Positions 25,901 to 35,535 are shown, counted from the stretch's first letter. The stretch is DNA of 64,000 nucleotides from Mercenaria mercenaria (GCF_021730395.1 NC_069367.1:69363501-69427500), one strand, 5' to 3'. Made by a program: numbers and translations. Notes: generated by a model not told the origin, from the letters alone.

Positions 25901-28900
25901 ACTAGAAAAACGTCCCATAGTACTGAATAAACTTAATATAATACTGAAATAAACGAATTAACAGAACCATATTACTAAAACAAACGTACAATAGTACTGG
26001 AACAAACTTACCATAAAACTGAAATAAACAAACCATATCACTAGAACAAACGTAACAAAATACTGGAATAAACTTACCAAAATACTGAATAAACGAAAAA
26101 ACAGAACCATATAACTAGAACAAACGTATCATAGTACTGTAATAAGCTTACAAAATACTGAAATAACGAACCATATTACCAGAACAAAATATCGAATATT
26201 GAATAACTTCCATAATACTGAAATAACGAACCATATTCCCAGAACAAAATGTACCAAAGACTGGAATAAATTTAAACCAAATACTGAAATAAACAAACGA
26301 TCATATTACTAGAACAAACGTACCATAGCAGTGGAATAAACTTACCATAATACTGAAATAAACAAACCATATTACTAGAACAAATGTACCATAGTACTAA
26401 TAAACTTACCATAAAATTGAAATAAACGAACCAATTACTAGAACAAACGTACAATACTGGATTAACTTACAAAATTGTAATCAATCATACTGAACTAAAC
26501 AACATATACCATAACTAACAATACGAAATAAAGAAAGACTAACCATATTACCAGAACAAACGTGTCATAGTACTTGAATAAACTTACCATAATACTGAAA
26601 TAAACGAAATAACCCATATTACTATAACAAACGTATCATAGTTTGGAATAAACTTCAATATACTGAAATAAACGAACCATATACTGAACAAACGTACTTT
26701 AATACTGGAATAACTTACCAAATACTGAAAAAACGAACCATATTACTAGAACAACGTACTTAGTACTGGAAAAACTTGCCATAATACTGAAATAAACGAA
26801 ACATATTACATAACAAACGTATCATAATACTTTTAAATAAATAAACTAAATACTGTAATAAACGACCATATTACTAGAACAAACATTCATAGTACTTGAA
26901 TAAACTTACCATAACTCTGAAATAAACGAACCATATTACTAGAACAAACGAACCATAGTACTGGAATAAGCTAACAAAATACTGAAATAAATGGGGGAAA
27001 ACATATTACTAGAATAAACGTGTCATAGTACTTGAATAAACTTACCATAATACTGAAATAAACGAATCATATGACTAGAACAAACGTACCATAGTAGTGG
27101 AATAAATTTACCAAAATACTGAAATAAACGAACCATATTACTAGAACAAATGTACCATAGAACTGGAATAAACTTACCAAAATACTGAAATAAACGAAAT
27201 AACAGGACCATATTACTAGAAGAAACGTATCATAGTACTGCAATAAACTTACCAAAATACTGAATAAACGAAAAAACATAACCATATTACTAGAACAAAC
27301 GTATCATAGAACTTCAATATGCTTACCATAATACTGAAATAAGCGAACCATATTACTAGAAAAAATGTACCAAAGTACTGGAATAAACTAACAAAATACT
27401 GAAATAAACGAAATAAACGAATCATATTACTAGAACAAACGTATCCTAGTCCTTGAATAAACTTACCATAATATTGAAATGAAAGAACAATATTATTAGA
27501 ACAAACGTACCATAGTACTTAAATAAACTTACCATAATATTGAAATAAACGAACCATATTACTAGAAAAATACGTACCGCATTACTTTAATGAACTTGTC
27601 ATCATACTGAAATAAACTTACCATAATACTGAAATAAACGGACCATATTACCCAGAACAAAAATATCGAAGTATTGGAATAAACTTCCAATAATACTGAA
27701 ATAAACTAACCATATTACTAGAACAAACTGGAATAAACTTCAAATTATACTGAAATAAACGAACTATAGTACTGGAACAAACGTATCATGTAGTACTGGA
27801 ATACAATTCCCATAATACCGAAAAAAACTAACCATAGTACTAGAACAATGTACTGTAGTACTGGAATAAACTTCATATAATACTGAAATAAACGAAAAAT
27901 ATTAATATAACAAACGTATCATAATACTTTTAAAAATAAATAAACTTACTATAGTACTGTAATAAACGAACCATATTACTAGAACAAACATACCATAGTA
28001 CTAGAATAAACTTACCATAATACTGAAATAAACGAACCATATTACTAGAACAAACGTGTCATAGTACTAGAAAACACTTACCATAATACTGAATTAAACG
28101 AATTATAATACTAGTACAAACTTGTCATAATTTTGAAATAAACCTTCTATAATACTGAAATAAATGAATCATGTTACCAGAACAAACGTATCATAGTAAT
28201 TGAATAAAGTTCCAATAATACTGAAATAAACGAAACATATTACTAGAACAAACTTATCAAAGTACTGGAATAAAATTCCAGTAATATTGAAATAAACGAA
28301 CCATAGTACTGGATCAAACGTATCATAGTACTGGAATAAAATTCCCAAAATACTGAAATAAACGAACCACACTACTAGAACAATGCACCATAATACTGGA
28401 ATAAACTTCACATAATACTGAAATAAACGAAACATAGCACGTATAATAGTTCTGGAATAAATTTACCATGTTACTTAAATTAACGTATCGTATATCTACA
28501 ACAAACGTACAGCAATTACTCTAATAAACTTACCAGTATTCATACCACAGATATTATCCATGCTATCCAAGTACAGAAACGAAGACACTTCAACGCCTGG
28601 TATTTTTATTTTCTCAAATGGGTTTCCTGCAGGACCGTCGGAATTCAAAAGTTCCGGACAATTAATGTAATAACGAAGCATACAATAAAATTCAGTTCTT
28701 CCTTCTGGACTGAAATAAACAACACTTTAAATTCACTTTTAAGTCGCTTAGTAGTCACTAAACTCTTTGTAATTTTATGTCTTCGCGGTTATATTTTACA
28801 TGCTCTCTAGCTCGGTAGCCTAGTGGTAGAGCGTCCGCTTCGAGTGCGGGAGGTCGTGGGTTCGATCCCCGGCCGCATCATACCAAAGACGTAAAAATGG

Positions 28901-29121
28901 TACTAGCAGCTTCTTCGCTTGGCGCTCAGCATTAAGGGGATAGTGCTAGGACTGGTCAGCCCGGTGTCAGTATAATGTGACTGGGTGGGGTATCATGCCA
29001 CGTGTCTATGGCGTGATATTTCAGTGAGGCAGCACTATAAAGTTGGGCATTGTGCTCACTGCTACAAGTAGACAGCGTCGTTTATATGACTGAAAAATTG
29101 TTGAAAAAGACGTTAAACCCG

Positions 29122-29174
<53 letters not shown>

Positions 29175-30692
29175 ATTATAGAAAATAAAGACAAAACTGT
29201 CAATAATCAATTATTTTGCATCGAAGGAAACATTTCGCAGATCAACGGATTTCTCTTGTCAGATGGGATGTTTCTATTTGGACTTCAGTTTAAAAATACA
29301 AATGTAGATATATAAAAAGTTTAAGCGAGTCCGGTCTGAGAGCTTGAATTTGAAACGAGTAATCTCTTGAAAGTGATTGTCGTGACGTAAAACATGAAAC
29401 TTGGTACGTTTTAACTGAGATTACACTGTATAAATGTTTAAGTTGTACCTGCACAACGTTTTAAACACAGCTTCTGCGTCATGTGTTCCATTTAAGGCTT
29501 CGTGTTTCTCAATGAAATCATGATACCTCTTTACACAAGCTTTGTATCCTTTGTCATTCACCATTTTCTCCTGACAAAAGGCAGAGACACCCTGTATCAA
29601 AGTAAGTGCTGAAAAATTAAGGTATTTTTATTGCTGTGGCTATATATACGAAAGAATTAAAGCAGCATGCCTCCAGATTTAGCTAGAAAATAATCTTTCT
29701 TTCAAATTGAAGCTTGGTCATATTATGAACATTAGAATTTTTGTTTCTAAAATATTTTAAAAGTTCCAAATCAAGAAAAAAAGATGACCGCGTCGGGAAC
29801 TGAATCCCGGACCGCCGCGGCAATAAAGACGTAACCAATACCTCTATAGCTAAGTAGTGAATAATGACTTCAAAATATATAGTCGAGACAGTTACCGGGT
29901 GTAAAAGCGCGACAAACGCTTTTCGATTTTCATCGTAAAAAGTAGTAAAAACAGCAAATTCTCATGTGTTTCCGTAACATAAAGTTTTTAAAGCCTTCTT
30001 AAGAAATATAGCATTTATTTCAAGATATCTAATTTTTTTTTGTTATTGTCAAACGATCTGGAGGCATGCCGCTTTCATACTTGATATATGGAAAGTGTAA
30101 TGTATGAATTAATTAGCAGTATTTCCAAATGATCAATACACTACATTTTTGCGTTTAGAAACAACCACTTGATTAAACAAATACATACGTAAACCTATAC
30201 AATTATACATTAATTAGTATAGGAAATCGCTGTTGAATATTAATAAGAACAAACGTTCAAATCTAATGTGAGAATATGAAGATATTTTAGACGCGTTTAC
30301 ACAGGGCTGAGACGTATCAGCCTAATTATCATTGCAATGGATAGAGGTGGTATGAGGTGTAAAGACGGATGATAATAAACGATTGATGAATTGACAAAAA
30401 TAAACCTCGAGCATATTTTTTCATGATTTACTGAAATCACACAAACACGCACACATACACGCACATACATCTGAAGGCATATGTCGGCAAACTTACATTA
30501 TGAGTCATGAGCATGACTCATGCATGCAAGGCATTCTTTGTAGTAGTATGTTAACCAATTTTAACCGACAAAGTGACATATTAAGACAAAGAATCGTCTA
30601 TTACATATTAGAAACGTTTCGACAAACTCGAAACATTCAAGATAAAACTTACCGATAATAACCAGAGTGACATGCTTCCGAAATGAGTCCAT
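14622..30692 (-). CDS. Secreted cysteine-rich glycoprotein gene, six coding exons (3' end open)
   Basis: The coding exons, in order on the minus strand, are 30692-30653, 29608-29449, 28709-28534, 20050-19936, 19229-19045 and 14724-14622. Every intron starts with GT and ends with AG, and all five junction phases (1, 2, 1, 2, 1) join without breaking the frame, giving 259 codons plus two bases. The product starts with a signal peptide (MDSFRKHVTLVIIALTLIQG, cleavage probably after GVSA). Two homologous modules follow, each with C-x27/28-C-x8/9-C-x7-C-P-x35/38-C, and then a third cysteine-bearing stretch. Four N-x-S/T sequons (NGT, NET, NIT, NFT) fit an extracellular protein. Exon 6 ends in phase 2, so at least one more exon lies below 14.6 kb. 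I recognise no named domain; the cysteine pattern recalls invertebrate DUF19-like secreted families, but that is only a guess. Intron 3 (8.5 kb) holds a satellite array. Confidence 0.8.
14832..15090 (+). repeat. tRNA-derived SINE, tail type 1
   Basis: The tRNA-like head contains AGCGTCCGCTTCGAGAGCGG and a B-box-like GGGTTACGATCCCC. The body has GGCGCTCAGCATTAAAAGGG and GGATTCCATCAGGAATGAGG. The tail is A/T-rich (AAAATAAATTTGTATAAAAT). It shares its whole body with the copy at 5022. Confidence 0.75.
15091..16135. other. Unassigned region with a GC-richer minus-strand frame
   Basis: At 15,435-15,647 (minus) a 70-codon frame contains MAAPYGKSDSCDD after a strong AAGATGGCGGC start context, and the surrounding 15,130-15,640 is less AT-rich than its neighbours. 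It might be an old transposase or a first exon, but I recognise no domain and find no supporting splice signals. Confidence 0.25.
16140..16806 (+). mobile_element. Tandem-core element D with terminal hairpin
   Basis: Four units of about 149 bp follow each other, each with CCTTGACCTTTGACCTGGTG and ACCCCAAAGTCAGTAGGGG. A linker of ACGA repeats (16,739-16,757) follows, then the closing palindrome ATGCCTGCC-TTC-GGGGGCAT (about 16,782-16,802) and AAAAA. Adjacent minus-strand frames are products of the repeat. Confidence 0.75.
16850..17005. repeat. Half of an inverted-repeat MITE with (TA)n
   Basis: CACAGGCACGCACGGGTCCAG, a (TA)n run (about 16,879-16,912), a CCTTTTTTCACACAA block, and TCCAGTCACAGTATCATATA match one arm of the palindromic element at 35,008-35,285. 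Only one arm is present here. Confidence 0.6.
17160..17336. repeat. Foldback element with arms of about 70 bp
   Basis: The left arm begins TGCTTTGGAAAACACAGTAC and the right arm, in reverse complement, begins TGCTTTGAAATACGGAGTAC. Both contain GAGCGAAATATTTCA and CCCCGG. Arm identity by eye is about three quarters. Confidence 0.6.
17470..18236 (+). mobile_element. Tandem-core element G, about 178-bp units
   Basis: About three units carry CGCACAAGATTG, GTATATAGTATAGTAACAAA, CAAAGTCCC and TGATCACTTGTGT. The array ends with a GACAGACGGACAGACAGG linker and a loose hairpin around ACAACTTAGTTGT, then G-rich GGGGTGGGGGTGGGGGTAC. It is the same family as the reverse-oriented array at 50,290. Confidence 0.7.
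18268..18914 (+). mobile_element. Tandem-core element E with terminal hairpin
   Basis: Three units of about 175-180 bp carry GAGGTCAAGGTCAAGGTCAA and CTAGACGAAACGGTCC. The array closes with GGACGGACGGACGGAC and the hairpin ATGCCTCCCGCATC-AGTA-GATGCTGGGGGCAT (about 18,882-18,912). The left end has a matching GATGCCCCCAGTGGCATC. Confidence 0.75.
19045..19229 (-). CDS. Exon 5 of the secreted cysteine-rich gene
   Basis: The acceptor is TGTTTTACAG and the donor CCAG|GTAAAC. It encodes EIKDGLMCVLNITESCP, then a charged helix-like stretch ending HFILNECDKTAPG, closing module 2. Confidence 0.85.
19936..20050 (-). CDS. Exon 4 of the secreted cysteine-rich gene
   Basis: The acceptor is GCATTTTAAG and the donor GG|GTAAAA. 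It encodes TCSEVKKCFTGLEQYVRYTP, an NET sequon and KRIC, opening module 2. A deletion-riddled second copy of this exon lies at about 22,960-23,065. Confidence 0.8.
20860..21635. repeat. 66-bp satellite array, first block
   Basis: About 11 units are present. Each 66-bp unit is three related 22-bp monomers beginning ACCATATTACTAGAAC, ACCATAGTACTGGAAC and ACCACAATACTGAAAT. Some units carry an extra GAAATAAAC (74 bp). The first units are more diverged. Confidence 0.9.
21636..22900 (+). mobile_element. Tandem-core element H, about 145-bp units, inside the satellite
   Basis: The left end is ACCATGATGGTCCTGAATCG, a small palindrome that recurs at 31,552 and (reverse) at 49,640. Some eight units follow, each with GACCTACTGACCTAGTTTTT, GACCTAGATATCATCAAG and AATATGGCCTCTAGAGAGG. 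The right end is ragged where the sequence becomes blended. Confidence 0.75.
22930..23700. repeat. Degraded second copy of 19,940-20,960
   Basis: The order of landmarks matches the earlier block: GTGTATATCTCACATACTGT, then ACTTCACTGCAT, ATAATGGACGAT, CTATAAAAT, GAGTGTCCTC, CAAACAACGTGCA and the start of the satellite. It carries very many small deletions and stretches that resemble element H (CCTAGTTTTGATGGCACG). It probably reflects a faulty consensus. Confidence 0.7.
23700..28450. repeat. 66-bp satellite array, second block
   Basis: This is the same 22/66-bp repeat as at 20,860, over about 4.7 kb. From about 24,310 to 25,020 the repeat is mixed with fragments of element H. From 25,000 to 27,000 units carry scattered one- and two-base deletions. 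After 27,000 units become regular again, with more diverged units at the right edge (27,550-28,450). Confidence 0.9.
28534..28709 (-). CDS. Exon 3 of the secreted cysteine-rich gene
   Basis: The acceptor is TTTATTTCAG and the donor CTG|GTAAGT. It encodes GRTEFYCMLRYYINCPELL and ends NICGMNT, completing the six cysteines of module 1. Confidence 0.85.
28806..29174 (+). repeat. tRNA-derived SINE, tail type 2, with (CA)n end
   Basis: The head is nearly intact: GGTAGCCTAGTGGTAGAGCG (A box), CCGCTTCGAGTGCGGGAGGT and GGGTTCGATCCCCGG (B box). The first 100 bases of body match the other two copies (GGCGCTCAGCATTAAGGGG). After that the tail differs: it has GTGACTGGGTGGGGTATCAT and ends GACGTTAAACCCGAACACAC in a long (CA)n run (29,123-29,172). 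This end resembles widely shared metazoan SINE tails. Confidence 0.8.
29123..29172 (+). repeat. (CA)n microsatellite
   Basis: About 25 CA units form the 3' end of the SINE at 28,806. They are likely to be length-polymorphic. Confidence 0.9.
29449..29608 (-). CDS. Exon 2 of the secreted cysteine-rich gene
   Basis: The acceptor is TTTTTCAG and the donor AG|GTACAA. It encodes the end of the signal peptide (LTLIQGVSA), then FCQEKMVNDKGYKAC, an NGT sequon and VFKTLC. It opens module 1. Confidence 0.8.
29785..29855 (-). repeat. tRNA-like SINE head remnant
   Basis: The minus strand reads TTAGCTATAGAGGTATTGG (A-box-like), then a CCGCGGCGG arm and GGGATTCAGTTCCC (B-box-like). It lies in intron 1 of the secreted-protein gene and does not fold as a good tRNA. 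Confidence 0.45.
30653..30692 (-). CDS. Exon 1 (signal peptide) of the secreted cysteine-rich gene
   Basis: ATG at 30,692-30,690 starts MDSFRKHVTLVII and the exon ends ATCG|GTAAG in phase 1. The next codon is completed by exon 2 to an alanine, keeping the hydrophobic core of the signal peptide. No longer upstream frame competes for the start. Confidence 0.75.
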
Positions 30693-32556
30693 TATTATTG
30701 ACTGATTCCTTGAAAACTGCATGTGCAATTCAAGAGAAAAGCATTTAACGACCTAATCCCTGCAGTATATACACAGCTGTAACTATTTTTATTTCAATTA
30801 ATCTCAATTTTTTCCGAATAGTTTCCCTGGTTTCTCCAAGGTCTTATGTTAATCAGCATGTGTTTTCAGTTATGCCAAATCCAATTCCAGACAGTGATCA
30901 GCTATTCACAATAAAATATGCGCTGTAGCACGACGATACGAGCCGAAATTCAGCTACTCTAAAGTTGAAGTCAGGGCGGAATTCAATCTTATAATCCCAT
31001 ATCAACTCGATGAAGTTAAAACAGACGATCTGTTATTGTTCTGCTCTATTTTTCATCAGAATACAAAAACAAAAATATGATTTGTATTTTCAACAAGTAT
31101 TGCCTTAATGAAGAAAAATGAGAATAGGTTCATACCATCAAATTTACACATTATTTTGATCTTACGTATTTTGAGAAAATTGTGTCTGGCTCATACAAAA
31201 AGTCCTAAAGTCATGTAATAAGAATGGGACGTGCAAAACACATAAATGACATACAATATAATAATTTTGCACATAGGCGATTTCGAGATACATGTTGATG
31301 TGTATGCAGCTATTTAAATCATGAGTAACTGACGTCCATGTGTGTTTTTACCACAATGATTAAAAGATTTAAATAACATTTATCCCCGTTAAAATTTTAG
31401 AGAATTTTTAATCATAAAATACATATAAAATCGAATTATCATCAACAAAAAATGACGAAAAATATAAAGTTACGTGTAACAAGATTTTAGTACGGCAGTC
31501 GGTTTTTTGATGATAAATCTGTCAATTTTAAAGATATCTGGACAAGAAGACCATGATGGCCCTAGATCGCTTACCTGAGATTAACAAATATTTTAGACTA
31601 TGATTATTTAAACATTAACATGATTTAACTATTTCACTAGAAGATCACCCAAAGAGCGACTGTGTATGAAACAATATCAAACAAGATGATTTTCAAGGCG
31701 CATCTTCTATACAGGTTAAACTGGCTCCCGTCCCTATGTTTGTTCTGTCATATTCCAGCAGGATGTTTCTGTAGTGACATTATATTGCCCACGGCTCCGA
31801 ACATAGCCATCAGATTAAAATGTGCTGTTTGAGAGGCTTAAAAGTTACTTTAAAATGTTTGCAGTATTTATAATGAAAATAACGATGCAGCCAGAGAGTC
31901 AGGCTATATACAGATATACGCCCACTACATTGCTGCCATTGTGTGTAGTAATCGGGAGGGCCGTTCACTCAGGGAACATGTTTGCAAATTAATAATATAT
32001 ATCTAATGGAAGAAGAACAGCAATTTCAAATAGGACATGCCGACATATAGAGGTGATCGTAAGTTCAGCAAAATGGAATCATTTAAATGCATTTGAGAAA
32101 GGCCCATCATGGAATGCTTCTGAGCATGTAACGGTTTTCCCTAAATTCATCTCTGAACTAACTATTTTGAACAATCTAATGAATTTCATTCTAGTATATG
32201 CCATGTTTTTAGTGTTTCATACATTTTATTTTAAAGACTTTGTTATAATTCAAACTAACAAGACTAATAACGGCTTGAGTTCTTGTCAGACTAATGGCGG
32301 TAGGTCAAACGTAACATAAATGTTATCCCCAACCAAAAATGATTTTCACAGACGCACTATACATAAATATTTTCTTACATGAAAAGGGGTCATGTTACTT
32401 GTTTTATGGTGATGTGGCTGCCTTACTCATTGGTTATAGACCAATCAAATTTCTATACAATACATGGTGAACATTGATATACAGTGTCATTAAATAAACA
32501 GCTGTAGAAAAGTTATCAAATTCAACGGATAGCACTTGTAATCTAAAAGATTACAG
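30693..32556. other. Upstream region of the secreted-protein gene, mostly unassigned
   Basis: The first 100 bases hold the TATA-like site. At 31,545-31,580 a lone element-H terminus occurs (ACCATGATGGCCCTAGATCG). Nothing else could be assigned. Confidence 0.4.
30761..30774 (-). promoter_or_regulatory. TATA-like element upstream of the secreted-protein gene
   Basis: The minus strand reads GTGTATATACTGCA, about 75 bases upstream of the start codon. This would place a transcription start near 30,735 with a 5' leader of about 40 bases. The case rests on position and sequence only. Confidence 0.3.
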
Positions 32557-32791
32557 GAGCCGTGCCATGAGAAAACCAACACAATGGCTTTGCGACCAGC
32601 ATGGATCCAGACCAGCCTGCGCATCCGCGCAGTCTGGTCAGGATCCATGCTGTTCGCTTTCAAAGCCTATTAGAATTAGAGAAACTATTAGCGAACAGTA
32701 TGGATCCTGACCAGACTGCGCGGATGCGCAGGCTGGTCTGGATCCATGCTGGTCGCAAAGACACTATGTTGGTTTTCCCATGGCACGGCTC
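32557..32791. mobile_element. Palindromic MITE, copy 1
   Basis: Arms of about 100 bp begin GAGCCGTGCCATGAG and pair with CATGGCACGGCTC at the far end. Within each arm are ACCAGCATGGATCCAGACC and an inner palindrome (AGCCTGCGCATCCGCGCAG). A 20-30-bp spacer separates the arms. It has no coding capacity. Confidence 0.85.
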
Positions 32792-33419
32792 AGTGTCATT
32801 ATGTTTATTGTTTTAAAAATGACGAAATGCACCGATCTTTTACCTGGACATGAAAATTAAGCAATAAATATGAATGATTTTGAAAAAAAAAGATTATCTT
32901 AAGCAGTATGTGTCCGAAAAGGGCCTGTCCGTCAGATTAGCAGGTCAGATATTCACATTAAACATTGATTAAATAACTACATGTATGTTTCAAATCTACC
33001 AACAATCTGATGTACAAGTGCTATTTTAGAGGCCTGTTTTTTAATATTTTCGGGCTCTTCTTACAGATTTTATTGATTGTCATAACAGCAGTTCTGAGGA
33101 ACACGATTGTGGCGGCTATAAAATGTTCCCCTAAATTGCAATATTTACTGGCATTTTGGGATCATGGAGTTCATTCAATTTTGCTATAAGCCGGTGGTAT
33201 TTGGCATCTTATTGCCTTTCATAAACAGACTCAATCAAACCGAGTCTTCTAAGGAAATCGGAAGGAAAATGTGTTAGTGATTTAGAAGATAACCGTCAGG
33301 TGGGAGCCTATTCAACAGTACTATATAGTCCTGGGGAAAATAGTATTTGTATCAGTCAGTTGTTGCAGATCGTCAGAAAATTCTGAATGCCGTTATGTTG
33401 TTACCGTGATGATACAAGT

Positions 33420-33560
33420 GCAAAACATTCAGTGACAGGAGTTTCTGTACTACTTGTCCAAAACTGTGGAATGAACTGCTGTTAGAACTACGCAAAAGTA
33501 AATCACTTGACACATTAAAAAATCTGTATTTCAGAGATTTCGTGGCATTGCTTTAATTTT
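33420..33560 (+). mobile_element. LINE 3' ORF end, fragment
   Basis: The plus strand reads CPKLWNELLLELRKSKSLDT, then LKNLYFRDF and a stop. This is the usual C-terminus of non-LTR RT proteins (the '-WNSLP-' block). Confidence 0.5.
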
Positions 33561-33782
33561 TTTGATAACTGTTTATTATACGATAACAGCGGGTGATACA
33601 TGTAGCTCTTAATTTTTTGTAAAAGGTTTTACATTTCAACATTTATATTTCCAAGGTTTGTTTAATTAAACGCACTTGTCGGTACAGGCTGTATGGGTAG
33701 GATACCGGTAGTGTGTAGTATTTCTTTTTTAAATAGTATATGATGGCACCATTAACCGGGGGTGGGGGGTTGAACCTCTATA

Positions 33783-33838
33783 TCAGGTGTCAGTTCCTCA
33801 AGGCACTATGCTGGGACCTTTAATGTTCTTATGTCACA
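33783..33838 (+). mobile_element. LINE RT scrap in opposite orientation to its neighbour
   Basis: The plus strand encodes VPQGTMLGPLMFL, the RT block that should follow the protein of the minus-strand LINE next to it. The two pieces share the boundary bases TATCAGGTG. Confidence 0.55.
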
Positions 33839-33889
33839 ATAATAATACCAATAATAACAACCTTATTTTAACAAACAATCATGACCGCA

Positions 33890-34930
33890 CTCCTCACCTG
33901 ATAAGACATCTGCTTCTTTAGAATGTTTTCCTTCTACAAGTACCTTCATTTTTCTTTCCTTCAAGAATGATCCTAACCATTTACGTATGAATGTTTCCAG
34001 TGATTCCATATGATTCAATTTTGTGTAAAAGTTTGTTATGTGGGACTGTGTCGAACGCCTTTGAGAAGTCTAATATGACTATGTACATTTGTATGTTACG
34101 ATCGAAACTTTTCATTAGGTCCTTTATGGTGACTAAAAGTTGTGTTTCTGTGGAATACCCAGAACGCAAGCCATGATTTAGATTTGTAAAGATGTCATTC
34201 CTTTCTAGATGACTCCGGATGAATTTACAAGGTATGTGCTGGAGTAATTTACACGACACTTACCGGGCGGTAGTTTTCTGTTTGATGACGGTCGCCTTTT
34301 TTGAAGTCTGTCGATATATTTGCATTTAATCAAACCCTGAGGTAATGTCCCAGTATCCGCTGATAATTGAAAACTTCCACAAAGAGCTGGTGCTAGTTCT
34401 TTTGCACAATTTTTAAGTACAATGTTTGTATACCATCTGGACCAATGGCTTTCTTTGGGTCAATTTTACTTAATAATTTTTGAACCCCTGTTTGTTCTAT
34501 TTTCAACCGAGAGATGTCAGGGTAGATCTATTTAATATCTTTTCTTTGGGTGAGTGTATCCTTTTCTGATTCTACAGAGAAAACTGATTTGACTGATCTA
34601 TCAATAACTGACAATATGTCTGCTTTTGATTTCGAGTCTGTAAATCAATTCCCTTGTCTTTTTAGTGGCGCTACTCCTACGATTGTCTTGTTTCTTCGAC
34701 TTGATGTAAATCCAGAAATGTTTAGAGTTTGTTTTTTTTCAAACCCATCTTTAATAGCATTGTTTATATGGTTCCACTCTGCATGACGCATTTCTTTTTC
34801 AGGTGTTTTAAGAATTGTCTATATTTATCCCATTTGCCTGATATTTTTGGCTTTAGTATAAAGTCTACATTTCCTTTTAAGTTGTTTCTTAATGTTTCTA
34901 TCTATCAATTCTTTTCCCTTATTTTCTAAA
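33890..34930 (-). mobile_element. LINE (non-LTR) reverse transcriptase, truncated and decayed
   Basis: Minus-strand frames give, in order, a basic RNIKKQLKRKCRLYTKAKN stretch, the RT N-terminal block KAIGPDGIQ, FKKGDRHQTENYRPVSV, and LDFSKAFDTVPHNKLLHKI. They end at GKHSKEADVLSG. The endonuclease and the catalytic DD region are absent. Several frame changes and stops show it is old. It is APE-type LINE by RT style; I cannot fix the clade. Confidence 0.75.
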
Positions 34931-35007
34931 CAGTAGAGTTGGCCCTTAACGCCGATGTCTAAGTAGTGGATGTTGTAGAGTACCTCCACTGAAATTGAAG
35001 TTTACAA

Positions 35008-35285
35008 CACAGGCACGGGTCCAGTGTATATTTTTTTGTTTAATATAAAAAAAAATCCCTTCTTTTTTCACACAAATATACTTTTTTATATGTTAATCAA
35101 ATAAAAAAAATCGATGATCAAAAATCCGGTCACAGTACTTAGCCTATCATATAACACGTTACATTCAATATATATGATACTGTGACCGGATTTTTTACTT
35201 AGTCATCGATTTTTTTCCATTTGATTTGAAAAAAGGGATTTTTTTTTATATTAAACAAAAAATATACACTGGACCCGCGCCTGTG
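35008..35285. mobile_element. Palindromic MITE with 8-bp target duplication
   Basis: The left arm begins CACAGGCACGGGTCCAGTG and the right arm ends CACTGGACCCGCGCCTGTG. The arms extend over about 130 bp each. GTTTACAA stands immediately before (35,000-35,007) and after (35,286-35,293), the size expected of hAT-type insertion. It sits about 250 bp upstream of the TRIM start codon. Confidence 0.8.
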
Positions 35286-35535
35286 GTTTACAACACCTCT
35301 AGAAGCGACATGATATCCTTCGTTATGACTGTGTCGTCTATCAGCTGAATCGTCAGCAGTTTAGAATGTGCCGACAAAACGAAAGTAGCATGTTCACGCC
35401 CTTTGGCGAAATTGAAATTGATCCTATCGCTGATTTTTATTCTTTTTATAAAACTACTTATGAATAGTTGAATTAGGTGTAACATTCAGGAACCAAAACT
35501 ATTAAAGTGGTACAACAGTGACCACGTACAACATT

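Larger units (their letters stand above)
20051..28533 (-). other. Intron 3 of the secreted-protein gene, filled by satellite
   Basis: The 8.5-kb intron starts GTAAGT and ends TTTTAAG. It holds the 66-bp array in two blocks, one tandem-core element between them, and a stretch of blended sequence. Long minus-strand frames rich in VSLFQYYGTFVLVIWFVYF arise because 66 is a multiple of three; they are not genes. Confidence 0.7.

Noticed and set aside
20940-28435. Long minus-strand frames rich in VSLFQYYGTFVLVIWFVYF, up to 152 codons, looking like membrane proteins
   Set aside because: They follow the 66-bp satellite. Its period is a multiple of three, so any frame without a stop in one unit stays open through many units.
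28808-28880. A possible functional tRNA gene
   Set aside because: The tRNA-like head continues into a shared SINE body and CA tail, and two diverged copies exist in the window.
29021-29203. Minus-strand frame with a VCVCVC repeat
   Set aside because: It is a translation of the (CA)n microsatellite.
35518-35535. Upstream GTG-start extension of the TRIM frame
   Set aside because: A non-ATG start is unlikely; the ATG at 35,536 is followed by a normal TRIM N-terminus.
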